NCBI GenBank assembly: GCA_905178155.1
Contig: CAJINV010000001.1
Span: 2,780,089 to 2,844,088, forward strand
Source: Amoebophrya sp. A120
Taxonomy: Eukaryota > Sar > Dinophyceae > Syndiniales > Amoebophryaceae
Direction: 5' to 3'
DNA length: 64,000 nucleotides
Part shown: positions 23,687 to 35,600 of the stretch, piece after piece
Position numbering within the stretch: position 1 is the first letter of the stretch
How the letters are laid out: each line of letters opens with the position of its first letter
Notes under the pieces: model-generated
Told to the model about the DNA's origin: nothing
The model's database searches: none
Seen by the model: the letters and a program-made list of their open reading frames with translations, nothing else
Position numbers and translations under genes: made by a program

Positions 23687-24292
23687 GAAGTCCGGATCGG
23701 GCTAGTCACACAGGGGGAACGCAGGACGAGCAGAGAACCACCAAGTGGCAGTAAGAAGTTCTTGTTCCACCAAAGAATAAAAACAGGGCAGAAGAAGTCT
23801 TCAGTCAGAATGTTGACCGCCGCCCGCGTCTCTCTTCTGATCCTTCTCTGCGTTCAATTTTGTTCTGTGTGACAAGTTGCAGTTGGGTAAAGATTTTGCT
23901 ATTTTTTCGAGTGGAGCGGAATTTGATAGTACTTCAATTTATGCAGTTACTAAAACGTGCTGCGAATTTGTCGAGAAAAATCCAAAAACAGATCATAGCA
24001 AGTTCTTGCTCGGTGAAAAAATCAAGGCATTGGTCCCGACAACAAGAAAAGTCTGGGCACCCTGCATGCCAGGGTGCTGTTTGAACGGCGTTGCTACGTC
24101 TCAAAAGAGTATGAAAACAAAGATGATCGATCTGGTCTCTCTGTCGTCATCCGCCTCTTTGCCGCGCAGTCAAAGCAGTCCCATTCTATGGTAGTGTAAT
24201 TCATCGGCTTCAACATCGTCGGCTTGCTCAGTGCGGTGGGGCCGTTATCTTCTGGAATAGTGATCGCGACGGGGACGTGTCCTCCGATTACC
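23687..24292. other. Intergenic region, 0.6 kb
   Basis: A plus-strand open frame at 23,877-24,194 (FEFV-type residues, several Cys) might be a missed exon, but no start, donor or family signal supports it. Otherwise this is presumed promoter and leader of the EF-hand gene. Confidence 0.35.
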
Positions 24293-25796
24293 ATGCCGAG
24301 GCTGCCATCGACCATCCCTGCGTTTTGTACAAGGGCACCCTCCTCAGTCCCCCACGGCCCGCGCCTGTGGTGCGTTACGTCCTCGCCTAAAGCGCAGCTC
24401 ACCGCCGTGCTGGTGTTCCTCTCAACGTTTTTCCTGTCCGCGGTCGGTTCGGAATTTTCGGACACACACAATGAGGAGGTCGCTGTCGACCCGTCCGCTT
24501 CGATCAAAACGGAGCAGCGCATCGTGTTTGCGAGCAGTACTTTTACTTACGTCTCAAAATACCTATTTCATCTAGGATCTGATTCGTATGCAAACATGTT
24601 TCATGCATGACAAGGATATCATAATCAAACATAACCTTACAGCGGCCGACGGGTTGCGAGAGCAGGTCGAGGCTTTGCTCCACGAAAACAGGCTGCTCAC
24701 CGCAAAACTCCGGAATCATGAGCAGACCTACCGACTACAAAAAGCTGGGGCGAACGATAAGAAAAAAGAACCGGCTCTTGCGTCTGTGACCGCCAGTACT
24801 TCTTCCGCTCCTACATCCTTCATTGAGTACATGGTCACGACTTCGAGCGGCAATACTACCCAACCAGCGGTGGAAGAATACCAAAACCAAGGAACGGGTT
24901 CATCCGCGAGTCCAGCTTTTTCGGCTGCGCAAAAAACTACGAATGGGAGAGAAGATGAAGAGGAAGAAGCGACTGAGGTGAGCAACCTCCTGGATTTATT
25001 GGTGCGCAACGAACAGATCCGGGTTGCGGCCGAGCTGCGGCTGGAGGAAGCGGCGTCTAAAAGAAAACTCGCGGAACACCGCGAGCGGGTGGCGCAGCGG
25101 GAACTGGACAACGTCGACCAGGTGAGCAAGGGCGTGGTGGACATGCTGATGCAGCAACTGAAGAAGACGACGAGCTTGTTCTTTTCCTGGCTGGAGGAAG
25201 CCGGAAACGATTTCGTCGACACGTTGATTACCCACATGATCCAAGAGTTCAACCTGCGGGACAAGAACGGAGATTTGGTCCTGGACAAGGGCGAATGCCC
25301 GAAGCCGCCGGATGGCGCCGACCTGAATGAGGATGACAAACTCACCCCGGTGGAAGCGCTGGCGTATTTGCTCCAAAACATTACGCAGGACGCGGGGAAT
25401 GTGGTCCCGGGGGAGGCGACGACAAAGGACAAGGCGCAGTCGGGCCAGGGCAGTCTGTTGGAACTGGCCCAACATCAGAGTAGTTGGCGGACGTTTTGGT
25501 CTGATTGTTGGAGGAACAGCATGTGCGGCGTCGATGAGGCTGAGGCTTCCTTCGAAGAGGCTGGGGCTTCCTCCGAAACTGGCGAGACTGAGTCTTCCGT
25601 GGGAGATGTGCGGCGTCGAGAGTCTTTCTCCGATCTTTGCGGGATGTGCGGTTGTCCCGAGCGTCCCGACCGCAAAACCGAGATGGAAGAGCTGGAAGAA
25701 TGGGACCGGCGAAGATACCGTCCGCCACCATATGGATATGAACCCTTTCCCCTTGACCCTATGGATGCTGGAGCGCGGTCAATGAGAATGAATTGA
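24293..25796 (+). CDS. EF-hand calcium-binding protein with signal/anchor segment and coiled coils
   Basis: Exons 24293-24536 and 24643-25796 (GT-AG, phases agree) give 465 residues. A hydrophobic stretch at ~33-52 (AQLTAVLVFLSTFFLSAV) is a signal peptide or membrane anchor. Coiled-coil segments follow at ~84-112 (LREQVEALLHENRLL) and ~200-245 (AAELRLEEAASKRKLAEHR). Two adjacent EF-hand loops are visible: DKNGDLVLDKGE (~288) with Asp/Asn/Asp/Asp/Glu at ligand positions 1, 3, 5, 9 and 12, and DLNEDDKLTPVE (~308), a slightly weaker loop. This pairing is typical of Ca2+-sensing modules. The C-terminus has a Cys-containing patch (CGMCGCPERPDRK). It is probably a membrane-bound or secretory-pathway Ca2+ sensor; partners are unknown. 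A start further upstream at an alternative codon was rejected in favour of ATG. Confidence 0.7.
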
Positions 25797-26613
25797 AACG
25801 GAGTGCGAAAAAACTGCAGCACCCTCATGTTTTATCCATCATGATTCGCGAGCAAAGAATTCTACTTACTTGTACCGGAGCGACTGTACTTGTCTTTTCC
25901 GAATAGATCAAAGACACTTGTTTTCTGCTGAATGACAGGGAGCAAAGAAAGGTTTGATCCGGGATGCTCGGACGCGGACCAGTGTGTTGCAGGTCGTCCT
26001 TGCTGAGCCGCTATTTGCCAATGGCAGTTGTAGTGTTGGCGGTTCTTTCTCGTCTGTTCTGCCTGCAATTGTTTGCAGCTTGTGCGGATAACGAAAGCAC
26101 ATGCCACAACTGTTGTAATGTCAGAGGGAACCAGGGACAGCACAGCGCAGAGCTGCACAGCTGTGGGAAGGGAAGAGGACGAGAGAGATACTGATACAGA
26201 ACTCCACTGAAGATTGACCGTGGGAGCACGGCGGTGCAGATGAGGAAAACTACGAGTGTAAAAAAATATGCACCGGGCAAGCGCGGGAAAAAGTTTTTTT
26301 TATTGCTCTACAAAAAGAAACTGCCTGCCAGCGACGAAAGAAGTAGATCCAAGACCGAAGAGCGCGCTATTAACATGCGCAATATCAGAACAAGAATGAC
26401 CCAACGTTGATATGGATATCTCTTGGTTCTCTCCTGCTCAAAAATACGTTCATCAGTTGGAACAAGCGCGGCCACCAGCAGCACGACGTGAGGACCCGAG
26501 CGTAAACACGGGATCGGCCCCCAGCCTTCCGCCAAGCGATTCAACCTCCCGTAGAGGCGCAACCATCATAAATTGCCTAGCACCGTAAAAAAACCCGGCA
26601 TCGCCACTTCAAG
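25797..26613. other. Intergenic region, 0.8 kb
   Basis: Two hydrophobic open frames exist on the minus strand (26,011-26,280 and 26,308-26,562), but they lack splice context and family signal, so no gene is called. The final stretch is the likely promoter and leader of the myosin gene. Confidence 0.4.
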
Positions 26614-29600
26614 ATGGACCTGTTAAACGAAACCGCGCGCATCTATGGCGTTCTCAACTGTTACATTCTCAACTGTTACATGAATTTGTGATGCAAGAAT
26701 GGCAAAAGTGATAGGAGAGATCTTGCGCGTCTTGCATGACAGATTTGGCGCCGATTATCGGCCTGCTTGGCCCTCTGAGAATTTGTCATGCGAAGCAGCT
26801 TGATGGTGTAGATTCTGTAGGCAATTCTGCATGACAAATCATGTAACAGTTGAGAATGTAACGTTTGAGAACGCCATAGCATCTGGGTGGAGAACCACCC
26901 GACACTCGGGTGGTGCGCGGCGCGCGTTGACGGGGTAGATGACGACGGCAACTACATCGCGGTAGACGAAGAGGTATGCATTGAAAAAGTATCGTACTAG
27001 TAAGACTAGCATTACAAATATTTCCAGAAGGAAAAATGAAATTTGTAATGCTGCATGAGCTAAGGAACCAGATTTGTCATGCATAACAGCAATTAAGAGT
27101 GCGATACTTTTGCGCTGCATAACAGGGGCAGCAGTTCAAGGTCCCCCAGGACAAAGCCACGAGCGTCGATCCCTCGTGTCTGAAGGGCGTCCAGGACTTG
27201 CTCACCCTGGGGGATTTCAACGAGGGCTGCCTGCTGCAGAATATCCGGCTGCGGTACTTCGAGGACAAGATCTACACGGGGATCGGCGCGCCCATTCTGG
27301 TGTCGCTGAATCCCTACCAGAAGCTGACGACGCTCTACTCACCCGAAACCATGGCAGAGTACCGCAGACTGTCTTCGGTATCATGCACTTTTTAGTTCTT
27401 GTTACAAGTGTTCTTCGTCATCGTCGTGTTTTTGCCGCTACTGCGGTTGAACATTTTTTCAGGTACAAATGGATTCATTCTACTAACTTAAACTCGTTTT
27501 ACCATATCAATTGTACTCTTTGACGACCTTGTTGAGCATCCTGTTCACAAAAGATGCTGCGTTACTACATAGGTCCGCAAGCAAAACCGCGACCTGAGTG
27601 TGGCCCCGCATCTGTTCAGCGTTGCTTCGGAGTGTTACGACACGATGCTGGAGGAGCGGTTGAATCAGTCCATCATCATCACGGGCGAGTCGGGCGCAGG
27701 CAAAACTGAGGCGACAAAGCGGATTTTGAACTACGTCGCCAACATCCAGACACCAGCGTCCGCAACGGCAACTTCTGCTGGAACCACGGCAGCTTCATCG
27801 CCCGCGGTTGGCTCTTCCGCCTCGTCTTCCTCCACAGGAGGAGGCCCTGCGAGTTCTAGTTCTAAGCGGAGTATCGAAGACCAGGTGTTGAAGAGCAACC
27901 CGATTCTGGAGGCGTTTGGGAATGCCAAAACGGTCCGGAACGACAACAGTTCGCGTTTCGGCAAGTTCATCGAGATTCAGTTCGACGCGCAGGGCAAACT
28001 GCGGACGGCGAACATCCGGAACTACTTGCTGGAAAAGTGCCGTATGAAATGCAAATATGTCTGGGTCTGGATGAGTACAAGGTTTGTCATGCATATTTTC
28101 CATGCGTCGTGACGTGAACGTGATGTCTGTGATGCATGCCTAGCATCACAGATTCTGCGAGAGCTTTCTGATGCTCCTACCGCATGAGAAATGCCGTCTT
28201 TGCGTAGCAACAACTGGACCTCTTATTTTCCTGTTCATGCAAAAATACAGATTTTATGTAGAATCCAATGGCAGCATCACAAGTTGTTGCACCCTTCCAT
28301 ACCCAGACACATTTACATTTGATATGCCGGATCACAGCGCAACAGGCGAACGAGCGGAACTACCACGCCTTTTACTTTCTGCTCGCCGGGGCGCCGGAGA
28401 AACTGTTGGCGCAGCTGCATCTAACGTCCGAATCCGTGCCAGAGGATTTCGACTTCGTCTCCGTCTGCAGCGTCATCGAGGGTGCGGAATTCTCCGACGA
28501 GGAAGAATTTTTGAACGTGCAGGACTGCCTGCACCGGCTGAAGTTCAGCAAGGACGAGATCGAAACGCTGTGGAAGTGCTGCGCGGCGGTTCTGCTGCTG
28601 GGGAACGTGGATTTTCTGGAGACCCCGGTGGACGGCTCGGAGGACAACGTGGAGATTGCGGACCACGAGAGTGTCTGTCCGCCCATCTGCGACTTGCTCG
28701 GGATACAAGTGGACGCGTTGCGCGGGGTGCTGCGGTCGAAGAAGTTTTACGACCCGATCTCCAAGGCGATGTTCACGTCGCCGCTGCGGGTGGAGCAGGC
28801 AAAGCAGGTGAAGTTGTCGATCGCGAGAACGCTCTATTCCCGCATGTTCGACTGGATTGTCTCCCGGATAAACAGCAGCATGCAAGAGGAAAACAAAGCA
28901 CAGGGAACGTCAAATTCTGGCGGTGCAGCGACTCCATCAGGTGGAAATCCAAGCGCCGCGGGCCGCGCGTCCGCCACTGGGAGCAGTTCGTCTACCGGTC
29001 GCGGGGCGGCAGCGAGGCAGGCCGCGCAGGATGCTAGCGGGCACAAGGTCGGGCTGCTGGACATCTACGGGTTCGAAGTGTTTGAATGGAACTCGTTCGA
29101 GCAGCTGTGCATCAATTTTGCGAACGAGAAGCTGCAGCAACACTTCAACAGTCACATGTTCCGCATGGAGCAGAAGCTGTACACGGAGGAAAACATCAAC
29201 TGGAATCACATCACGTGTATGCATTGCAAAACTATCGTACTAGTATAAATCGCATGACAAATAAGTTTTCCAGAAGGAAAAATGGAATTTGTCATGCAGA
29301 TTCAGGTAAGAGAGGAAGACTAGATCTGTAATGCAAGGCTGTCATTTATACGAGTGCGATACTTTTGCTGAGGATAACGTGGCTGGACAACCAGGAAGTA
29401 ATCGACGCACTGGAGAAGAAGCCGAACGTATCAAAAGGAAAAATCCCCCCTCCCCATATCAAAACGGAAATCTGTGATGCAGATTTGTTGTCACAAATAA
29501 GGTTTGTCATGCTACACGGGAAAAGATGCGGAGGCGGACTGTAGTGCTGGGTGGCGTGGGGGAGCCTTGCATCTTCAGCATGATAGGAGGCAGCTGAGAG

Positions 29601-32600
29601 TGGGAAACAGCATGACAAATTGCCTGCAAACGAGACCACGACTGCGGCTCTTGGCCTTCTAGCGTGACAAGTCGATTTGGTACCTCAAATCCTGCATCAC
29701 AGATTTCCATTTCGATATGGGGAGGGGGGATTTTTCCGTTTGATAGAACGGCGTGTTTCCCCACCTGGACAGCACGTGTCTCGGGCCGAACGCCACCGAC
29801 GCCGCGTTTCTCCAGGCGTTGTACACGAAGCCGGCGAAGCCCAACATCATTTACAACCCCTCGAAGCAGAAAACGGACCTGTTCGGGGTCGCGCACTACG
29901 CCGGCGAGGTTTTGTATTCCGTCGACGGGTTTTTGGACAAGAATTATGAGAAACAGACGGACGAAGCGCTGGAAATTCTCCGGGAAAGCAAGAACGACCT
30001 GATAAAGAAGTTCATGGAGTTTTCCAGTTCTGGCACTGCTGGTGGAGCGGATAACTCCTCCTCTTCTGCTGCAACTTCTTCTGCCGGCGCAAGCAGATCC
30101 TCGACCGCGGGGCGCGGATCCGTCGGCATGCGCGGAAGCCGGTCGATGACGAGCGGGGCCCGGGGCAGCGCCAGTGCGACGGACAAAATCAAGGGCCCCC
30201 AGGGGACCGTGTCCAGCACGTTTCGCGAACAGCTGGACGCGCTGGTGGCGGACCTGAACAAAACGCATCCGCGTATCCTGCGTAAAAACGTACCCACACC
30301 ATAGTCAAGATGGGGAATCGGCTAGACAAATCCACAAGTTTTGGCTGTTTAGCATGACAAATTTGGACTCGTATTGTAGTGCTGTTTGAGCTAGCTCAGG
30401 AGCATCACAGATCTAGCATACCATGCTGATTGGAGCATGACAAATTGCAAAACACGACTATAAAATGCTTCTCATGGGGCTCCGCATGAGAAACATTTTC
30501 AGCATGCATGTCCCTATTGATGGGTTTTATCTTTCTCTTCCTCAGGAATGTATGGATATATGTAGAAAAGAGGTAAATTTAAATGAAGAGAAAGATAAAA
30601 AAGAAAAAAGACTGATTGGACTCAGACAAGCTTCTTTGTTTTTCAGTGCCACTTGTTACACCCGGAATACGCTCAAGTGCCAACAGGGCGAGAGCCCTGC
30701 AAGACCGGGCGTCAAAATAAGTCCAGACGGGAAAAACGCCAAAGATACCCGCGCCTTCTGCTTAACTGTGTGAAATATTGTGTCGGCCCGGTTCTGCTCA
30801 GACAGGCTGGATCCCGTAGATCAGATTTCACATGTTAAGTAACGCACACCGGCCTCCTAGCAAAAAACTAATGATGAATTTATATGAGCAAAGTGATGAA
30901 GATAGAGCGCAGCGGCTTACTGCGCAGCGTCGGTTCGTGCACGTGTGTCGCCCTTCGTTCGTTGCTTCCAGGAGCATGATCGCAAATTCGTACGCTCCTC
31001 CTGCTTTGAAAAAAAAAATCCGATCTTCCCGTCTGCCCCCATCTTCCCATGTAGAGTTAGGTCTCTGCCCTTTTATTGCTTCTCTCGTGTAGATGTGTTG
31101 TTGTTTTACCTGACTCGCCTTCTTAGCGCTAGCCCGCGTAGCCCGCGTCCTTGCAGGGGCAGCTGTTTTTTTTCCGCCTTGCCAGCGGGTTTTGTCGCGG
31201 GGAAGAAAGCAATCTGGGTTCAACGGTCCCCGCCCCCCCATCATCGTGGGTTCGACGGCCCCCGCCCCAAAGGAGACCACTTAGAAATATTTTTTTTGTA
31301 GAGTGCAAATTTTCACTGCGATCAACCGTTCACCATCGGCTGAAGCTGCACATGCATCCGGAGTAGTTTTGAAAAATTAACTTTATTGCCCGCGGCTTAC
31401 GGGTTTCGTCTAAAGGTTCTTCGTCAGGGTGCGCGGTTTCTATTATTGGCGTTCGGCTTGGTCGCACCCTATGGCTAGTATCTGAGATCAGAAGACCATT
31501 TATTTCGGGGGACAGTAGCGCGCGAAAAAAGTTCGTCGCGGGGGCACCCCGCATGGTTCGTTTTTATATGCTTTCCGCACCATGCATCGATGGCCGGGGG
31601 TTCGGTCGTGTTTCCCGCTGGGCTTTTCAAACGCGGGTTTGCAAAGCCCGTTTGCATAGGGCGTTCCCAGTATCCGCGTTTACATAGATCCCGGATATCG
31701 CCCCCTATGGGCAACTATCTCCCTAGACAGTGGCTCCTCCCTATCTTTACTACCGTCAGGTGCAGCGGCTTTCTGCACATAGCGCCTAGTCTCGACCCAT
31801 ATCGACCCCCCTTGCTATTCGTCCCACAGCATAGCAACGTCCGCCGCGGCTTACGGCTATAGACGTTAACTATATCGTGGGGATTTTCTATGCGTGTGTC
31901 CGGTCCGAGTTCGAAAAAGGGTTCAGGGGTGACCCCCCTGTATGCATGCGGATTTATGCTTCCGAAGGGTTTAGGGTTTTGATTTGTATGGACCAATGCG
32001 GCGCGCACATCGAGTTTCCTGGCAGTGTCGACCTGCTGTACACGGCGTAACCCCCGGCGGAAATAGACCGGAAAACGCATCTGAAACTGAAACTGAAACT
32101 ATGAGAAAGAGGGGCCTAATCAAAAAAAAAAAAAGATTTGCATTACAAGTATGGGGTGGGTACGTTTTTACTCAGGATACCGCGGTACATCCGCTGCATC
32201 AAGCCCAACGCGAACAAGGCTATGACCTGCTCAAACGTTACAATCTCAAATCGGTTACCATAGAATCTGGAATTTGTGTTGCATGATGGGCATGACAGAC
32301 TCGCACAGCGTTCCACCTTTTGCAATACAAATTTCGACAGAATGTAGTGGGCTTTCGAGACCCGGAACTTGTCATGCGCAACCCTATGAGAGTTGGCTGG
32401 ATCATGCTCATCATGCAAGACAAATCTCAGATTCTATTGTAACGCTTGAGATTGTAACGCCTGAGCGGGTTATAAAGGCGGCGCACGACTTTGACTCGAT
32501 CGACGTGTTGCGGCAGTTGCGGTGCGCGGGAATGCTGGAAGCAATACGGATTCGGCGCGCGGGGTACAGTGTGCGTCGACCGTTTCGGGAGTTTCTCATG

Positions 32601-35600
32601 AAGTACGGCCGCCTGCATGCGCAGTTGAAGGTATAGCTTTAGAGACGACGTGGAGCTGATTTGTGTACTAAGTTGTGATTCAGTTTCTGTGTTAGTTTGT
32701 CTCTGTACTAAATGAAAAATAGTAAATTTCCCGATCCACCATTGCATGGAGCACGAAAAAGAACTCGAAAAAATCGAGGTCAAAGGCGCAAGCGAGGCGG
32801 ACCACAAGGGCCTGTGTACGAAGCTTCTGGAATATCTCGAGACCAAGCTGAACACCAAGGAAAAGATTGGCGAACACAGCTGGCAGATCGGGCGGAGCAA
32901 GGTTTTTTTAAAGGAAGATTTGCAGAAGCTGCTCGAATCAGAGCTGAACGCGGTGATAACGGAGTTCTGCGTGAGAATTTCCAAGATGTACCGCGGCTAC
33001 GCCTGCCGATCGAAATATCGAAAGCAGCGAAAAGCCGCGGTCGACATCCAGGCCTTCTGCAAGTGCCTACTCGCCGTCCGGCGGTGTCAAGCAGAGCTGC
33101 AGAAGAAGCGCGCAGCGACAAAGCTGCAGGCGAAGGCCAGGGGCTGGAAGGAAAGACGGATTTTTTCAAAGACCAAGAAGTCGATCCTGCAGGTGCAAAC
33201 GCGTTGGCGGGGCGTGCTGGTCCGGATTCATCTTGGTGACTTTCGCACGCTGAAAGACAAGCGCGACGCCGAGCGAGCGAGACAGAAGATCCAGCGACAG
33301 CAGGAAGACGCAGAAAGAAAAGCCTTGCAGGAGAAGGTTCGAGAACAAGAATTGCAGCTGGAAGAATCGAAGAAACAAGCCACACTAGAGGCAGAAGAAA
33401 GGATAAAAAAAGAAGCGGAGCAACGGGAGAAGCTGGAGAAGGTAAAGATTTCTTTACGATTCCAAGTTTTTTTTCTGGCTTTCCTGAACGTGCGCTCGGC
33501 CTGTCATTGCTGACTTGCATTCATAAGTACTTTCTTCTAGTCTCTTGCCCACTAATGAAAAGTTCCCCGAGTAAATGGACACTTGCCGATCCGAATTCCA
33601 AAAATTTCAAACAAAACAGGAAAAGCAACTTGCAGCGGATCGAAAGCGGCAAGAGCAGGAACAAGCTGCCGCTGCGAAACTGCTTGAAGAGAAAAAGGCT
33701 TTCGAGGAACAGGAAGCGCAGCGGAAGAGAGAGTTCGAGAAGGAGCGCGAGAAGCTGAAACAGGAGCAGGCCAAACTCCGGGAGGAGCGCTCCGCCGCGG
33801 AAAAAGAGACCGGCTCGACGATTCGGCAGCTGCAGGGTGAAGTCACACGACTACAGGCGGATCTAGAGTTTTCGCAGGAGACTTCGGAGAAGTACAGGAA
33901 AGACGCGGCGATGTACCGGGAGGAAATGGAGAAAGCCGCGGATGTGGCGACCACGAACAGTAAGAAGCAACAAGAAGAGTTGAAAGACGTTCGTCGGCAG
34001 CTCGTCGACCTGCGGGACCAGGTGCGCACTTTGGACGACGAGAAGCAGCGAAAAACCGAGGAAGCCGCGAACGCGCAGCTCATGCTGGAGGCGAAAGAGA
34101 CGGAACTGCAGCTGAGCTCGACGGAGCTCCGGAAACTCACCCAGGAACAGGGTAGCAAAGAGCAGCGAATCACGGAACTGGAAGACGAACTGACGCAGCA
34201 AAGTAACTCCGCAGACGACAAAGTCCGCGATTTGGAGCGGGCTTTGGAGGAGGCGAAGTTCAACAACGAGACGTTGGAACGCAGTAAAAAGACCCTGCAG
34301 GAGCTTTGCAGCACCAACGCGGACGAAAGTCGCAGCAGGATCGCGGATCTGGAGGCCGCGGTAAGGAAATTGAAAAACGAAATTGACGACGCGAACAAAG
34401 CCCGCGACGACATGCAGATCGAACTGGAGTTCAACCAGAAAAAACTCGAAGACTTGCGAGAAAAGCTCCTCGCGCAGGCCACCGCCCCGACGGCCGCGAA
34501 GCAGGACACAACCACTGTGACGACCGGCAGCGGCGGGAAATCCTCACCGGAGAACGACGAGTCCCGGCCGACCATCGCGAACCACATGGAATTTTTGGCC
34601 ATGTTGGAGAAGGACAAAAAGAGCATCGAAGTTGGGGAAGTCGTGCTTGAGGAAGAGGACGGTACGCCGGCATCCGCTGCCTCGGGAACCACGGACCAGG
34701 CCATGCTGCGGAAGCAATTGCAGGAACGGAACCGGAAGCTGGCGGAACATCACGCAGCCTACACGGATCTGAAAGCGGAGTACGACATTAAGCGCGAGGA
34801 GAATCGAAGGTATAGAAGTAGTTCGAAAAAATTTCATGTAGGACATCAAGTTCGGGCCTGCAAGAAAATTCTTACAGTTCTGAGGGAGCCGCGACTCTAT
34901 GTCGTAAGTCGAGCGTTATTGATTCAAACGAATCACTCAGGTACGTCAACGAACTCGCCCAACTCCGCAACGGGAAAGCGCAGTTGGAAATGAAGCTTTC
35001 TGGCATGGTCAGTGGCGACGAGATGAAGGCCTTGAGAGCGGAGAAAACTGACCTCGACGCGGCCAACGCCCGACTAACTTTCTCCGTCACGAATTTGGAA
35101 AAGCAAAAGGCCTTTTGCGAAACGAAAATCGAGAAACTGGAAGAGGAAATCGAGGAAAAGCGGAAAGCCAACAAGGAGCTGGCAAACAAACTCCAATTGG
35201 CACAATTAAAAATGGCCAACAGCGAGGCTGACGCCGCTTCCCCCTCGGAAACTGGACCCCACGGGTCCTCCTCCTCTTCGGCGACCCACCAGGACGCGCT
35301 CACCGAGCGGGCCGACCGCGCGGAACGGGGGTACCAGGAGATGAAGAAGGTAAATCAGCAGTTTCGCGAGCAACTAGAGTTGCAAATGAAGGACCTGCGA
35401 ACGAAAAACGAGGAATTACGAGCCGTGCGCCTCGAAAAGATCCGCTTGCAGCGCGACACCGAGGAGGCGCAAGCGGAACTGCAGGGGGCACAGGAGGAAC
35501 GGGATAAGCTGGAGGGGACGAACAAATACTACCTGGCGAAAGTGAACGAGCAGCGGGAGGAGCTCAGCAAAATTCGGCAGGAAAACAAGATGATGCAAAA

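Noticed and set aside
25862-26562. Small minus-strand membrane protein gene
   Set aside because: Two hydrophobic frames in different registers, no clear start, splice sites or family signal.
30828-32080. Genes inside the composite introner (150- and 121-codon minus frames)
   Set aside because: No recognisable family, located inside an intron insertion, and no promoter or splice evidence.
33607-34704. 365-codon minus-strand open frame opposite the myosin tail
   Set aside because: It mirrors the coiled-coil codons (Ser/Cys/Phe-rich antisense of Glu/Lys/Leu) and the plus strand is clearly myosin.
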